This document shows positions 23,523-38,386 of a DNA stretch of 64,000 bases, in pieces (position 1 is the stretch's first letter; every line of letters starts with the position of its first letter). Source of the DNA: Whitmania pigra (Eukaryota > Annelida > Clitellata > Hirudinida > Haemopidae); the NCBI GenBank assembly GCA_021613335.1, contig JAJTWR010000365.1, forward strand, positions 2,557,501 through 2,621,500. Direction: 5' to 3'. A program made the translations under genes and the position numbers. The notes beneath the pieces are model-generated. The model did not search any database and was not told where the DNA came from. It was given only the letters and a program-made list of their open reading frames with translations.

Positions 23523-26500
23523 ATGGATGTTATCGACAGCAACATGGAAGAAAAACTTATTTCGTTACAAAAGTCTGGATTTTTAGAGAAGATGGTTTTC
23601 AACTTTTTTCAAGATATTTCTGTTATTGGGCTCAAAAACTGTTTTGACAAATCGCGTTCTAAGCTGAGGAGAGTGTTTTGGGCGTTATTGATAATTCTTG
23701 GAATTGGAGTGGCGCTATATCAAATCAGCGATAGGATTTCTTACTATTTCAGTTATCCAACTTCAACTGATATCAATATGATCAACGCAGACGAACTTGC
23801 TTTTCCTCAAGTCACCATATGCAATGAAAATGCTGCCAGAATGAGCATTGCACGAAAATACAGTGAGTTCAATTTGTTTGCATGTGGTCCCTTAAATTTA
23901 TTGTGCACTTGTAAATTTATCTTTCTTCAGACATCGTGCCACTCATGACGGCGCTTTATCCTCCTCTATCGAAAGCTTCGATCAATCAACAAATCAATTG
24001 GAACCAAATTCCAGTGCCAAACAAAACTAGCGAGGAATGGGAGGCAATTAGAAAAGAACTGGCACAACCTATTGAGGAAGTTTACTATAGTGTAATTGCA
24101 ATTAACTATTTACTAGAAATGTTGATGTTCAATCTCTATTCATGGTGACAAATGCCTCCTAGCGCTCACTTTAATTAGATTAATGAATGGATAAGGTGCA
24201 ATTGGCAATATTTTAATGTCCATCAAAGTTCTTCTCAAATGTTTTGGAGCTTAATTGAAATAAGAGATGCTATATCATGTAATTTTTGTTAGTAACATTA
24301 TGTTAAACTAGCTGAAAAGTGCTCGAAATTGCTTTTCCGTCTGAAAAACTAGCACTGAAGTTATAAAAACGCCAAAGTGTTGCAAATAATTGTGACATCT
24401 GTTAATAAGCTGGGCAAACTCTAAGATCTCCAAATTCTTTCCTCTTGAGAAACTTAATCAATACTAGCAATAAGATATTAATCAGAATGAGCCGGCGGTG
24501 GTCTCTCACATCGTCGAATTCCTCTGAAAAAACGAATTCTTAATTTGAGAAAATATGTGCGAAATGTGTCTATGTTGTGAGACGAACTTTTAAAAATTTG
24601 TCCAGACTATAATAACGTTAACTCAAAAGACTCAAACATTTAATAAATGTTGCACAAGAAAGTTGAGTTCAGAGAAACGACCTAACGCGTATGTATACCG
24701 CGTTTTGCAATTATAAACCAAATAAGTTAAACCTCTGAAAGTTACTTTTAGAAAGTCTTCAAATTAAGTTTATAAACCGAGTTTATAATAAAATTACACC
24801 GAAACGGGAAATTGCATAACATAGAAAATCATATTTGACATTATTTACTTAAGTAACTTTCAGAGGCTGACCAGAAATGTCTTTTCAGCTTTTTCCAAGG
24901 GGGAGGGCAAACTCTCACACAACTTGAGGTATACGACCTATATTTTCTTCGAGCCAAATCCTCGTAAAACATGAGGAAATGACATTTTTGCGTCTAGTCC
25001 TGCCCCCCCCCCCCCCCCAAATTATGTCCCTGATACTGTCGGATTAGTTTCGGCAGTTTTAGCCATCTTTCGAGCCTGATTGCCGTACAAATAACGCATC
25101 AAATTTAAACGAAGCAGTCTCAGCTAAAACGAAAAGTTAATGCAGCATGGTTAATTGCACATGACGAGAAAATGCAATATTAAAATGCTAAAATTCGAAA
25201 ATAAATAAGCATGTTTATGACATATTTCGATAACATGTAGTTATGCTAATGTTATGAAAGTTCAAAGTATACTAAATCTGAGTCTTTGGCCACTATGACA
25301 TTATTATCCTAACATCAACTTCAATACATCTATCAGCGTCCAACTTCTTTTCATACTCATCGTCTTCGGGCTTCATTATAGCCTTCTCATTATTCATTTT
25401 AGTAATCAATGCTGATCCTTATTTATATAAGAGTAAGATAAGTAAAAACCAATTAATTAAATCAAGAAAACATTCTCCTGACCTCTATTTTTTTCTCCAA
25501 ATTTCGAAGTGTACATGGGGAGCAAAAGTATGTCACTGGAAAAAATTCAGGACAGTGCAAACAAATATGGGACAATGTTTTGCAATTTTGGCATGTGAGT
25601 TTGTGCTTACATTTTATAAAAGCATTTTGTCCTCAAAATTTTAATTTCTTCTTAACATAGAAGAGCTCGTGAAATTCCAGGACAAACTTATCCTATTCAA
25701 AAAACGTTGAAAATTTTGTTTTAGAAAAAGTTAAATTATCGGATTTTTATCTAAAAATCTATCTGATAAGTTTTAATTAAATTCTAGCTGATTTCAATTT
25801 CACGGTCACTCGAGCAGGATCCTTCTACGGGCTGACATTGGCTCTCTTCGCCAATCAAAATGATTACCTCGGAACAACTTCACCATCCGCTGGATTCAGG
25901 GGAAGTTGACTATTTTAATGCTTTGAACAATAATCTTGAAATGAATCTTTAAAGTTTGATTAACGGTCTTTACTTTTTGAACTTTCTGCAGATTCATCTT
26001 CACGATCCTGAAGAATTCCCTCTCATGCAAGAATCGGCAATAAAAATTTCTCCTGGTTTTATCACATCGGTATCTGTGACATACAACACGGTATTTTAAA
26101 AATAAATTGAATAAAAAAATTTAAATCTTTCATATATCGACCAATCACACATTTAGGCGAGCAGGCAACCTCCGCCATACGGAACATGTCTCGACATACC
26201 TGGCTATTATCAGACCGACTGTATAATGAGTTGTGAAGCTCGTTATGTATACAAAAAATGCAACTGTAAATTCTATTATGTGAAAGGTTAATTTCGGTTG
26301 GATTTAATTTAAAGTTGGATTAGTATTTAAAATGGATGATCAGACTTTAACAAATAAATTGTGAATTTTAGGGTTTGACAACGTATCTTTCTGTACCTTC
26401 AAAGAATTATATACATGTGGTCAACCAGCACTTTATGCATATAATAGTGACTTAACTGGAGGCGCCAGAGATTGCAACTGTCCACCACAATGCTTGAGCA

Positions 26501-26973
26501 ACACATACGTCCTTACCATCTCACAAAACCTTTTCTCAAACAGATTCATCGCATTATTTGCCAATTACTCTCTTGCTCACAATGTAAGCTTGCCCGTCGA
26601 CGCTAGTAGAGATGCCCTCGTTCAAAATTATGCGGCAGTACAGGTAAATGCATTGTACATATTAAACTCATTACATTCTGTAAATAGGAAATACACTTTC
26701 CAGGTATACTTTTCAACCTTACAGTACATTTCCATTAAAAGTAATCCTGCATATTCCTTTATGGCGCTTTTAAGCGATGTCGGGGGCGCTCTGGGCTTAT
26801 TACTGGGAGCAACAATTTTGACGTTCATAGAAATTGCCGAATTCGGTTGGGAAATGATGAAGTTTTGGTATGTCACAAGAATATACAAGCCACATAGGAG
26901 GGAAGAAAAACCCAGAAAGAAAACTAATGCAAGAAATAGAAAGAAACCAGCCGTAGTACCAGTTATAATTTGA
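23523..26973 (+). CDS. DEG/ENaC-family amiloride-sensitive sodium channel subunit
   Basis: Trimeric non-voltage-gated cation channel subunit of the plasma membrane. Exons: 23523-23862, 23931-24091, 25510-25594, 25788-25900, 25992-26090, 26157-26286, 26372-26643, 26704-26973. They total 1470 bases, 489 residues. TM1 is at about residues 50-67, followed by FPQVTICN. The large extracellular loop has IHDPEEFP, Y.TCLDIPGYYQTDC..SC (the cysteine-rich, pancrustacean-like C(x)YS region) and CNCPPQC. TM2 is preceded by LLSDVGGALGLLLGAT, in which the selectivity-filter GAS/GSS is GAT. The tail is short and basic. The 25510-25594 exon was found by its CTWGAKVC..W motif. The intron after 25900 begins GGAAGT rather than GTAAGT (see findings). 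The second intron is 1.4 kb and repeat-rich. Ligand and tissue cannot be inferred. Confidence 0.93.
24480..25032. repeat. Degenerate repeat sequence in DEG/ENaC intron 2, with poly-C tract and solo hAT-like end
   Basis: A run of about 18 cytosines (25001-25018) is followed by AAATTATGTCCCTG. Reversed, this starts CAGGGACATAATTTGGGGG, a typical hAT-like terminus. No matching left end is visible, so I treat it as a relic. Confidence 0.35.
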
Positions 26974-28037
26974 AAGTTAACGAACTTAATTAGTTCGTCT
27001 AATTTAGCAGGAAATTAACGACTTGGTCATATTAATTATATATTGTTATAATTTATTAGAATTTTGTTTTATCGTTTATATCAACGAACTTTTGTGAATA
27101 TTGGACTAAGGCGTTTCTGAACCTGTTATTACACAGAGTGAACAATTTAACTTATAACGCACAATGTAATACGCACCAAATTTTTTTCAGTTCAACATAT
27201 GAGACAACCAATGTTACCAACCACATCTAATTGACTGCAGACGTCTTCAAGCTTTTAAGGATGATTATGATTTTAAGATTTGGTGATTATATGTAATTTT
27301 TTATTTTCGATAATGTCTAAAAAAAATAGCTGAGAAACAATCTCTATTAAAAAAATTTTCTTGGAAATGAGGGCTTATTTAATCAATAATAAACTCAAAA
27401 AGATGATAGATTAGCTTAACGATCCTTTGAAATTTATTATTAAAGCTGAATTAACATAACATTTATTTATAGTGGTTAAGAAGACGTGGATCTGTGTAAT
27501 AACCACTCTAATGAATTAATTCATAAGTTTGACTAAAAAAGATCTAAAAAGAAAAGTTCTAAAATATTCCAAAAATTAAGTATGAATTGACTTAAGTTTT
27601 TTGTTCGGATGATTAAGACCAAACAAGTTATATTATTATGAACTCCATAGTCATTTATGTTTTTAATTTTAGCCTTTTTTTAATATTTTGATTTTCATCT
27701 TTTCAAATTTTAACTGACATATTAATTGCAAGTAATAGAAATTGGAAAACATTGAGTGATGCAAAGTAATTTTTAATAAGTTTAGAAAATAAATTAGACA
27801 TTTTGATTAGAATAGTTCAACTTCGCTTTAAAATCATTTTTTCGGCATCATTTAAAACAACTTTAAATATTAAGAATGTAAGTTTTATGGAACATTTGCT
27901 ACTAATGTAAATTACATTTTATTTTATACAAATTTTGTAATTAATTATACAAATGCTAATCAAGAAAGAACTGTGGGTTGGTTTATTATTCTCTCTCCCG
28001 CGTCAATTATTGTGCTCCCGGTGCTTTCGTGTCTAGG
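26974..28037. other. Intergenic, no gene recognised
   Basis: Very AT-rich 3' flank of the channel gene and 5' region of the calponin-family gene. A C/T-rich stretch at 27990-28037 immediately precedes the calponin start codon and may be its 5' UTR. Confidence 0.4.
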
Positions 28038-29905
<1,868 letters not shown>

Positions 29906-30436
29906 TTTTGCCTCGAATCTAAGTATTACTGAGTTATGTTCATTCAGAGTTCCATCTTATTTGATTCCTCGAGTAGGTTCCATTCCGTTTTCTCGACTTG
30001 AACAGCTTTTTGATTTTGTTTTAGTTTTGTTCGACGCTCGTTCTATTCCATTATATCATGGGGTGATTTATTAACATTTAGTAGAGGATCATGATGTAGC
30101 AGTCATTTGTTTAAGGTATTTGGTTAACTAGTCACATTTTGAAAGTTCTAGTTTTGGAATTGCAGATAGTACTCTTCTTTGCTTCTCATATAAGTACATT
30201 ATTTGGACCCATTCCAATTATTTGTCAAAGCACATTTCTGGTCATTTGAAGTCAAAGATTCATATCACTTTATTAAACTGCTTTATCTTGACTTTGCAGC
30301 AATTGAATAGCACTTGGCTTGAACAATAAACATTGTTTCCTGTCTTTTCAACAGTATTAATATCACTTCTTAATATGTTTTATTGAGTCATACTGTCCAG
30401 AGTAGTGTTTTTTTAATTACAGTGTTTAGCAAACGT
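29906..30436. other. Convergent intergenic region (3' ends of calponin-like and SOBP-like genes)
   Basis: 3' UTR of the calponin-family gene, with AATAAA at 30325-30330, meets the 3' side of the - strand SOBP-like gene. No other feature seen. Confidence 0.45.
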
Positions 30437-31779
30437 TCATTTGGTCTTGACGTGGACTGAATAGCACCTTTTCCTGTTATGAGCTAGTCTCCTCGATGCC
30501 GGCAAGCAGTCGTAGGCTCGGTCGATCTTTGCCGGCGGAGGCGCGTCTAGGATTAAGCTCCTCCTGTCCGCGTAAGACGTCCGGGTTTCCGAGGTTTGCG
30601 TGAAAGTGCTCGAAAGCGGATCGTCCGGTTCCGTCTTGATTTTGTACACGAGAGTTTGCGGCGTCGCGGGAGTTGGATTCGATTCTGGCGGTTGAAGCTC
30701 TTGCAATGGAATGGTACCCCTCCTGCTCCTGCTCTTATGGAAAGAGAAATCGATGACTTGGTCCGGACTGTGCGGTTCAGAGTCCTGCACTGAAGTTCGA
30801 GACGGTTTGTGCGGTTTTTCTTCTGCGTGCGTGATTTTAACATCTGCGTCTTTGGTGTCGCCACGTATTAAAATTGGGATCGGGATTGGAACAGGTATTG
30901 GAAGAAGGAAAGGACATGAGGTGGTATTGGTAGGGAGGGACAGGGGTTTTGGATATTTAGGGATGGGAAAATCGAAGTTTTGACTTGCAAGGAAAAATGG
31001 GGGTAAATTAGGTGCAGGTGGTGAATTGATCCAAGGGGGAAAAAAAAATAGTGGGAGATTTGAGGGATTGGTCATATATTGCCTGAAATCTAGTTTTCCT
31101 GGGGAGCTGGTAACAGGCTGTGGATTTAACTCTGATAATTTAATTGGCTTTGAGTTCAAAAAGCTCTTTGAGTGTTCGTGGTTGATGTCTTTTGTATTCT
31201 TTCCAACATTTTCATGGATTAAATCGACCTTTTGTCTCTTCTTTAAATGAATAGAATGCCTGGTGGTTGCATGACTTCTAGAATAATCTTGGATAATGAA
31301 TTCAGATTTAGGATCAGAGTCCACCTTTTCTGCAGAATGTGATTTGTCTTTGATCTTTTGGCATTTCTTGATTCTGTGAGGTCCATGGTCACTAGAATTT
31401 CCATCTGACAACCAAAGTTCAGGAGTTATCAGCATTTTTTTGTCTGGTGAGACATAATTCAATTGAGTTGCCATCTCTTTCTGGAAAGTAGTAAATATTA
31501 ATGTCAATAGATAATATTTAAATTATAGAATAGCATTTCAATCAAAACTGCAGTTAAATACTCTATTCGTTCCTAAAAAAGAGCTTAAGTATTTGATAAA
31601 ATTGCTTGTGAAATTTTGGAACCTGAAATTGGGGGAGGTGCTGTTGTGCCTCCATGCAAAAGAGATTCATTTTGTATTTGTTGAGGCAGAGAAACCCACA
31701 AAACTTTAGAGAACCAGAAATGTCTGTCACCGAGGAGGTGGCTGGTATGTTTTCATTGCACCAATCACACATGGCTACC
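30437..31779 (-). CDS. SOBP: Sine oculis-binding protein-like (SOBP) gene, 3' exons only
   Basis: Two exons are supported: 31623-31779 (FCS-type zinc finger, CDWCN....FCGFLCLNKYK) joined in phase to 30437-31480 (348 codons). The long exon is Pro/Ser-rich and contains the PIPVPIPIPI block typical of SOBP, an LVYKIKTEPDD stretch that looks like a SUMO/acidic motif, and a basic C-terminus. SOBP is a nuclear cofactor that binds Six-family homeoproteins. The first visible base completes a codon from an upstream exon, so the N-terminus is missing. I did not find coding exons between 31780 and 35677. A - strand promoter and leader exon near 35.7 kb may belong to this gene, in which case the hAT element at 31.9-33.7 kb lies in its intron. 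Confidence 0.75.
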
Positions 31780-31943
31780 CTGAAAATTGTTCTCATTTGT
31801 GTAAACTGATAGCAAATAGTTTAGAGAACAAGTCTCTAGAAAATTGATAATTAGTGTTAGATTGTTTTCTCCTGGCAATGTTGTCAATGTTATAACTTTT
31901 ACGTCATCTTTTGTCGATCCTTCATTATGCTTTGTGTTTGTGC

Positions 31944-33675
31944 CAGTGGCATAGCTGGGGGGGCGAGGTAGTACTTAGTGCAGGGGCACCAAAATGAGAC
32001 TTTTTGTGTTCGTATTACATACAACATAATACATAATATATTATAATAATTGAGCAAGGGTAATAAATCGGTCACAAGATGACTGCACCGTCTACATCAG
32101 ACGTCTGACACCCATTGTGGACGAATTTTAAAAAGCTGTGACCATCACAGTAAAGCGGAGCGCACGATCAGAAGCAGTTAAAACTATCCATGAAGTACTG
32201 AACGAGCTATAGTGGGGATGCCATACAAATTATCGGATGACTCACAATGACGCCTAAACCAGAAGTGATGCAGAACTGGCATATTAAATAGTAACTTTAT
32301 AGTTTTCTGGAATACCATTCTTGGAAAATTGATAGTTTACAGATGCGCTTACAAGATCCTATTATGAATTTCAAGGAGGTAGGAACTGATATTGAATCTT
32401 CGGAGCAAAAACCAATCAATCTTCATGATGATTTTAGCCAAGTTGTAGAAAATGCACAGCCTGGATATTAAAGTGAACAGAAGAATTAGGCGACACTGGA
32501 AGATTCCTGGAGAACTGGCAAGAGATGCAAGACTTTCAGCAGAAGAAGAAATTGTGCGGGTTTTGAAGAGCATATTTGATCGACCTTAACAGGAGATGCC
32601 AACACGTTTTTACGACAAAAAGACCTGAGCACATAATTTGGATTGCTGCTGGATTTTAAAATTCTTGTATCTGATATGCATTATCAGATGCAATATATCA
32701 AAATTGCACAGATTTTGGAAATTTCTACGACAATGACATCGTTAGGCACGAACGTTTTACAAAAATTGACGATTGCAAAATACTGCTTAGTAACCGGAAT
32801 GAAGTTCTTTCAGAAACTCCAGTGGATCTTTTTGATTTTATTGCTTTTTATGAAAATGACTTGCTTCCAAATCTTCTAATTTCACTGCAAATTTTATTAA
32901 CAAAAGTAGCAGTTTCAATTGGAAGCCGTCGTTCAGGAAATTGAAACTTATTTTGTCTTATTTGCGTGCTTCGATGGGACAGTGGTGCATAGGTCTTTCA
33001 ATCAATTTTCGTAAATTGTACATCTCTAAATTCAAAAATATTTCCTCACTGAACTAACAAACAGCCGATTTACTGACTAGTTCCATCATTATGCACGAAC
33101 AGTCTGCTACATCAAAGATTGTTGCAAACATGCTGTCTCAGCCGTCATGTCGTTTAACCTCTTCGACTTAAAATTGTCAGGATTTACTATGAATATTAGC
33201 CAATCTAGTTCACAACTTTGTCCTTATTTTCATGTACATGTATTGATGAGGTATAAAAGTTGGAATCTATTTGTATATATTTACATGGTCTCATTCCGGA
33301 GGTTCTCCGTACTCTGTTTCTGGTCCTCTGTCAAAAAAGATTGTGTACCACTGGTATAAGTGATCTTGCTCTTCTTAGATTTGCAAGAGAGACATTGGAA
33401 AAAATAGATTTTGCTTATGCCAAAAACCAGTTTGCGACAGCGAAATCAAGAAAAATAAATCTTTTGTAGACTGTGTAAATCGGAAAGCGGCAGTGACTGA
33501 ATGAGTCATGCAATATAATTTCTATAAATTTGATTATTTAAATACAATGTTTCATTAAAATTTAAATATTTTCTTTATTCGATGTAATAGAAAAATGTGA
33601 TTAAAAACGAGGTGGGTGGGGCATACCAATTTTTTTATATAGTCCCTTGGCAAAAATACCCTAGCTATGCCACTG
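31944..33675 (+). mobile_element. hAT-superfamily transposon, degenerate, 1.73 kb
   Basis: Terminal inverted repeats CAGTGGCATAGCT(G/A)GGG lie at both ends. The flanking 8-base duplication is imperfect (GTTTGTGC at 31936-31943, CTTTATGC at 33676-33683). Inside, broken frames on the + strand still show the C-terminal hAT transposase: LFDFIAFYEND..PNLLISLQILL (about 32820-32910), KLKLILSYLRASMGQ, and the dimerisation-domain end DLALLRFARETLEKIDF (about 33360-33430). The family resembles ZMYM/ZBED-type hAT transposases. Many stops and frameshifts make it an old, dead copy. Confidence 0.85.
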
Positions 33676-33683
33676 CTTTATGC

Positions 33684-35676
33684 AATCAGCATATCAGAAC
33701 AATGTTTCTAATTCCAACAATGTTAAACAACTATAGGAATAATTTCCAGAATGTTGTTAGCTTATCCAGAACTTTCCTCTCAGTGTCATGAGATCACTAA
33801 AAGAATTTATGTAAAATAGCTATAATAGGATCAGCATTTTTATATTCTTCAGATAAGTACCACAACTCTTGGATATGTATTTTTACTAAATATTTTCTAA
33901 ATGTGTACTAAATTTAGGATGTTCCATCAAGATACTTGTAAGCAATTGAAAAATGCTTTACTTTTTAAATCAGCAACATATGCTCATCAGTATGCATGTT
34001 TGCTTTTAACCTGAAAGTTCCTCAAAAACATTGATCTTTAAAATGATTCTCCAGTACGTCGAAATGGAATGTAAATTTAAATTTACACAAAATCTAAATA
34101 TTAAAAAAAACATCTAACGACAATTGCTTGAAAATACTTATATAATGAAACTGAAACGCATTAAGTTAATCGAAACAATTGGGCAACTAATTAATTGAAT
34201 AATGTTAAGACGGCAAAGAAAATGAAGAGATCCCACCTTTGGTAAAGTTTTAAAACGCACAAATCCCTCTTACACCTCCGCCCGACGCTTGCGTCGATTT
34301 AAAGCGCACCCTCTAGTGTGAACTTAGCCGAAATTCGTTTCCGACGGGTAACTTGATTGAGGCTGTTAAAATAATGGATGGGAGCTACGAACTACAACGT
34401 CAAAATGGAATCCAGATTTTAAAACGAATCACGATACGCATGCTTCTGCTTTCTAAAAATGTGATGGGATATGTTCTCAATTCGACGCTGCACATTTGAG
34501 ACGAGTGATCGAGTTTCTTACTTAATGGCAGCAGCACCAGAAGGCAGGTATCGTAGAGGTTTCTCACGTTTCAAGAATTTCTGCCTCATGCCAAACTATT
34601 TTTCTTTTTTTCTCGTTGCATGCTTCTGCTCGAAAGTACGTGCAGTGAACCCCTACTTCCAACCTGAGATTGGAGTTTATTATTTTTAAAAATAAATCTT
34701 GTGGGAGTTGTGCAAAAAAAAATTGTTTCGCGGTGGAAGGAAGCGATCATTCTTTGAAGTTGTTAGTGGAAAATATCAAAGCGTTCAAGCTAGGAGAAGA
34801 TAAACCAAATAAGAAACAAACAAACTTCGGGGGACACGTGATCTTCGTGGGTGGAAGACGATATGCTTGGACGAGCGTCCGATTACATTCCTGCATAATG
34901 AGGGTGCTCATGGAGAGGGAATGAACGTGCTATCATGTTCTTCTAATCATTAGTTTCTCCGTGCTTTCCCGCCATTGTCATTAAACATAAACAGAGGAAG
35001 CCATGCTGTTATTAAAACTTAAAACATCATTTCTGAGTGGAGGAATGTATTTTGCTCGCTCGCATCTGTTTGTATTTGTTTAGTTTGGAATATTGGACAT
35101 TCGATACAAACTGGAAATCTCCTCTGTCGACGATCCAACTTCTCCTCACGTATCATTTTCGTCTCAACGTATCATGTGCCGGTAACCCGACCGTATCATT
35201 ACTCGGCAATCACATGCATCCAACCTTCTTCTGTGCTCTCTTTCCTAATAAAGACTTGCCAGCAATAATTGCTATCTAATTATAGCCACGAGTTTATTAA
35301 TCACTAACATCGGATATGCTCGCATAAACAAAGATTTTCAAAAGATCGTCAAATTCATTTGTAATGAAAATCACATACAACGAACCAAATAAACTTTCAG
35401 TGAGTCATGAGAAAATGCCTTTATTGACTTAATTGACTTTCAAGGGTCGTGCTGAGTTTTGCTGTGTTTGGCGTAAAATTCTCGAGGCAGTTACATAATT
35501 GCCGGCTGGTCTAGTTGTAACTAAATAATTCTTGACCTTAATTTGTCGCAAGAATTAATTACACGCGATTCCTTCCTTTTCGTGTTGAATAATTTATTAG
35601 ATTAAATACGATTACATCAAATTGAACTAACTAAACACGATAAGTTTTCGGTTGCTATGGAAACAAGCAAACTCAC
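33684..35676. other. Non-coding stretch, probably intron of the SOBP-like gene
   Basis: No exon with recognisable protein similarity on either strand. 34250-34930 is somewhat GC-richer with short open frames but no domain. If the promoter at 35.7 kb serves SOBP, its N-terminal coding exons should be here or further upstream; I could not identify them. Confidence 0.35.
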
Positions 35677-35750
35677 CTCCTCAGCCGAGACCTGAAACAA
35701 GCGAGCAACAAAACTCTCTCGCAATTAGCTCCACGTGGATTCCTTTTATA
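35677..35750 (-). promoter_or_regulatory. Core promoter (TATAAAA) and leader exon with splice donor, - strand
   Basis: On the - strand TATAAAAGG (35750-35742) is followed about 65 bases downstream by GAG|GTGAGT, a near-consensus splice donor at 35676-35671. This gives a short untranslated first exon of about 40 bases. The nearest downstream - strand gene is the SOBP-like gene, whose 5' end is otherwise missing. Inference only. Confidence 0.4.
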
Positions 35751-35989
35751 GCTCATCATCGGAGCGCCGTCTTGTTATCGTGCCATTGATTGGTGCAAAA
35801 TAAGCTTACAGGTCAATCACAGCTGATCGTAAACTTCGCAATTTGTCAACGACTCTTGGGAGCGATTGCAGCGCGAAGACGATTAAAATAAATTAAAATA
35901 AATTGTCTGGTCATCTGGTCATCTGGTAGCAACACAATCTAAATCAGGAATTCGACTTTAAATCTTTAAAACCAAAGTCGCTATTACTT

Positions 35990-36340
35990 TGTTAATAGCC
36001 ATTCCCCAACATGCAGTGCACAGCATTTATTCATATTCACTTTCATTTGCCATCTGTTTAACCAATCAATTACATCATCTACGTCCACCTGTAATTTGTT
36101 GCAGTCCTCCTCTTCGCTAATAACTCTATATATTTTCATATCAACCGGAAACAGGAACATGTCTTCACAAGCTGAGTAGATGTCGTTGATGTAAATATGA
36201 GAAACAACAATGGTCCGAGTACACTGCCTTGAGGGACTCCGCTATTCACAGGCAACGAGTCTGACAACTCTCCGCCAACCCTCACCTGGAAACTCCGTCC
36301 AAACAAATCCACAACCAATCCACACAACTACCATGTGATG
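35990..36340 (-). pseudogene. LINE reverse-transcriptase fragment (CR1/Jockey-like)
   Basis: Contains the RT motif [18 protein letters not shown], then, after a one-base frame change, YINDIYS.. and a degraded YADD box (FPVD), MKIYRVI and W..KWQMKVN-like motifs. About 110 residues of the palm region only, with a frameshift. No ends visible. Confidence 0.8.
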
Positions 36341-38386
36341 CACCCCGTATCTCTCCAGCTTGAAGAGTAGCTTCATAATAAATAACAATAAATTTTTATC
36401 TAGTTTTTTTAATGAATATTCAGAAAAAAGTTCCGGTAAACGAGGTAAATTTTCGAAAACAGTTTTTCATTGGTGTTACACGTTCATTATATATTGATTC
36501 GTCAACTCGTTTTTACAGTTTTAACAATTTCTTATTGATTTGTAACAGGTGTTGTCAGTAATACGGAAAATAAATCAATATTATTGCACGCGTTCAACTG
36601 CTGGTTGCATTTTCGCTATAATCGATGTCAATTACTTTTGAACCATCAACGGTGAAGAATGGATTAAAAACCCAAGTTTTTTTAGTAATTTGAATTGGCT
36701 TCCTTTTTTTCCAACTGAAAAATAAAATGATTTGAAGTCAAAGATCGGATGGACTTTTGTTTGACGACCAACCTTTTGTGGCATAAGATGTAGCCTATAC
36801 AAGAGAGTATTAAGATGCAGCACAGTAGGCTAAGGGCTAATCCTATGGCTGGAAAGAATTGGAAAAAAGATATCTTAATTACTTATTATGTGCAACGCCA
36901 ATTAAATAATTTTCTTCAGCCACGGTTACGAAGGCGTAGTTGTTGTAAAATACCTCGTTATTATTAAAACTTATTAGTCCTATTAAAGATTACATTTAGC
37001 AAGGCAGTGAAGATAGTATATCTTACACAATATTATACAAAAAATGAAATGAAGATAGTATATCCTATGAAATATTAAACAAAATACCTCCGAGAACAAG
37101 TGCAGAATGTTCGTTGTCATCGTTGTTTTTATTGTAATCTGGCGTAACGCTGTCTGATGATTTGGAATTGAAATGAATTTACATTTTCTAACAATCTATC
37201 ATTCATTCATTAATTCACTCACCACTCATGGTGGACTCGGTCAATTTTTTTCTTGGGAAAGTATTTCCAATCAAAAACTAAACTCGCTTCGTGCTTTAGG
37301 TCTGAATGATATCTGATAGATAACTTGTAGAACCTAAGATATGCTTCAATGAACACTGGTGATTGTTATGCAGAAAATCGCTCTCATAGTTGGCTGTATA
37401 GTTTGTAAAATTCAAAAGCAGAACCTTTGCCTTGAAATGAAATCGTGATTCAAATGTTGATGCTTTTTTTCTATTTTAATTTAGATGATTTCAATAATTA
37501 AAACTTAGGCATTTATTTTATTTTTTGCTCAAATTACAAATATTGAAAGCTCTTGGAACGAATGCTATCTTTCACTACCACGCCACTGAAATAAGATGAT
37601 TAGCTGGATCAAAGGAAGCATTGGGCTATTGCCACCCCCACCCTCGACCGCCAACTACAGGCAAAAAAAGTCATCTCTTCGAGTTGTGCGAGGGTTTGCG
37701 ACACCCCTGGAAAAAACTGAAATGATGTTCCTTTATGATATTCTGTACTTTGAAAAGCATTCAATAATTGATAAAGTTTAACTTGACAATGTCTTTACAA
37801 GGAAAGACTTTAAATCGCATGGCTGCTGTGAAAACGCTTGCGAAAACTTTCTACTTTTTTATGGCTTCTTTTAGCTTGCATAGTCGTGATTTAACTAATT
37901 GGTAAAACACTCTTTTTGCATCCTAAGCAAATTAGTAGATTAGGTTTAACAAAATAAGGAATATAAATGAATAGAAGACTCCCATAACGAATATTCAAAT
38001 CTTTGCATCTAGTTGAAAATAACATGTTTTGTATAATTAATTAAATAATAAAATTTCTACCAGGTCTTAAGTTGTTTGTTAATGAATTAGATTTAAAAAT
38101 CGTAAAAATTTGAAAATTTAACTTCGAATAAATCCATTTATTAATTGTTATGAATTTAATCCTACGAGTATCTCTAGCTTACTAATTTTTTAGTAGTTGA
38201 GAAATTTTTAATTCGAAATTAAGCTTTAAAAAATAATTTTCTACACCATTTTTCATTACTATTTGAATACGTTAAGATATGTATTATTATGATTTCATGA
38301 CAACTGTCTTGGGGTTACAACAGCATATTATTAATTAATAAAAAGTCAATTTGATTTCTTCAATTGCTTCAATTCGAATCCCATGC
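36341..38386. other. Gene-poor stretch with possible transposon relics
   Basis: No exons found. 37590-37710 is GC-richer, with CACCCC and a CGCCACTG end-like motif reminiscent of hAT termini, but no partner was found. The rest is AT-rich. Confidence 0.35.

Noticed and set aside
30553..30983. Open frames in other frames and strands over the SOBP-like exon
   Set aside because: Shadows of the proline-rich SOBP coding frame; no domain of their own.
34471..34924. Two + strand open frames of 72-84 codons
   Set aside because: No recognisable motif, splice context or codon signature; probably chance in a less AT-rich patch.
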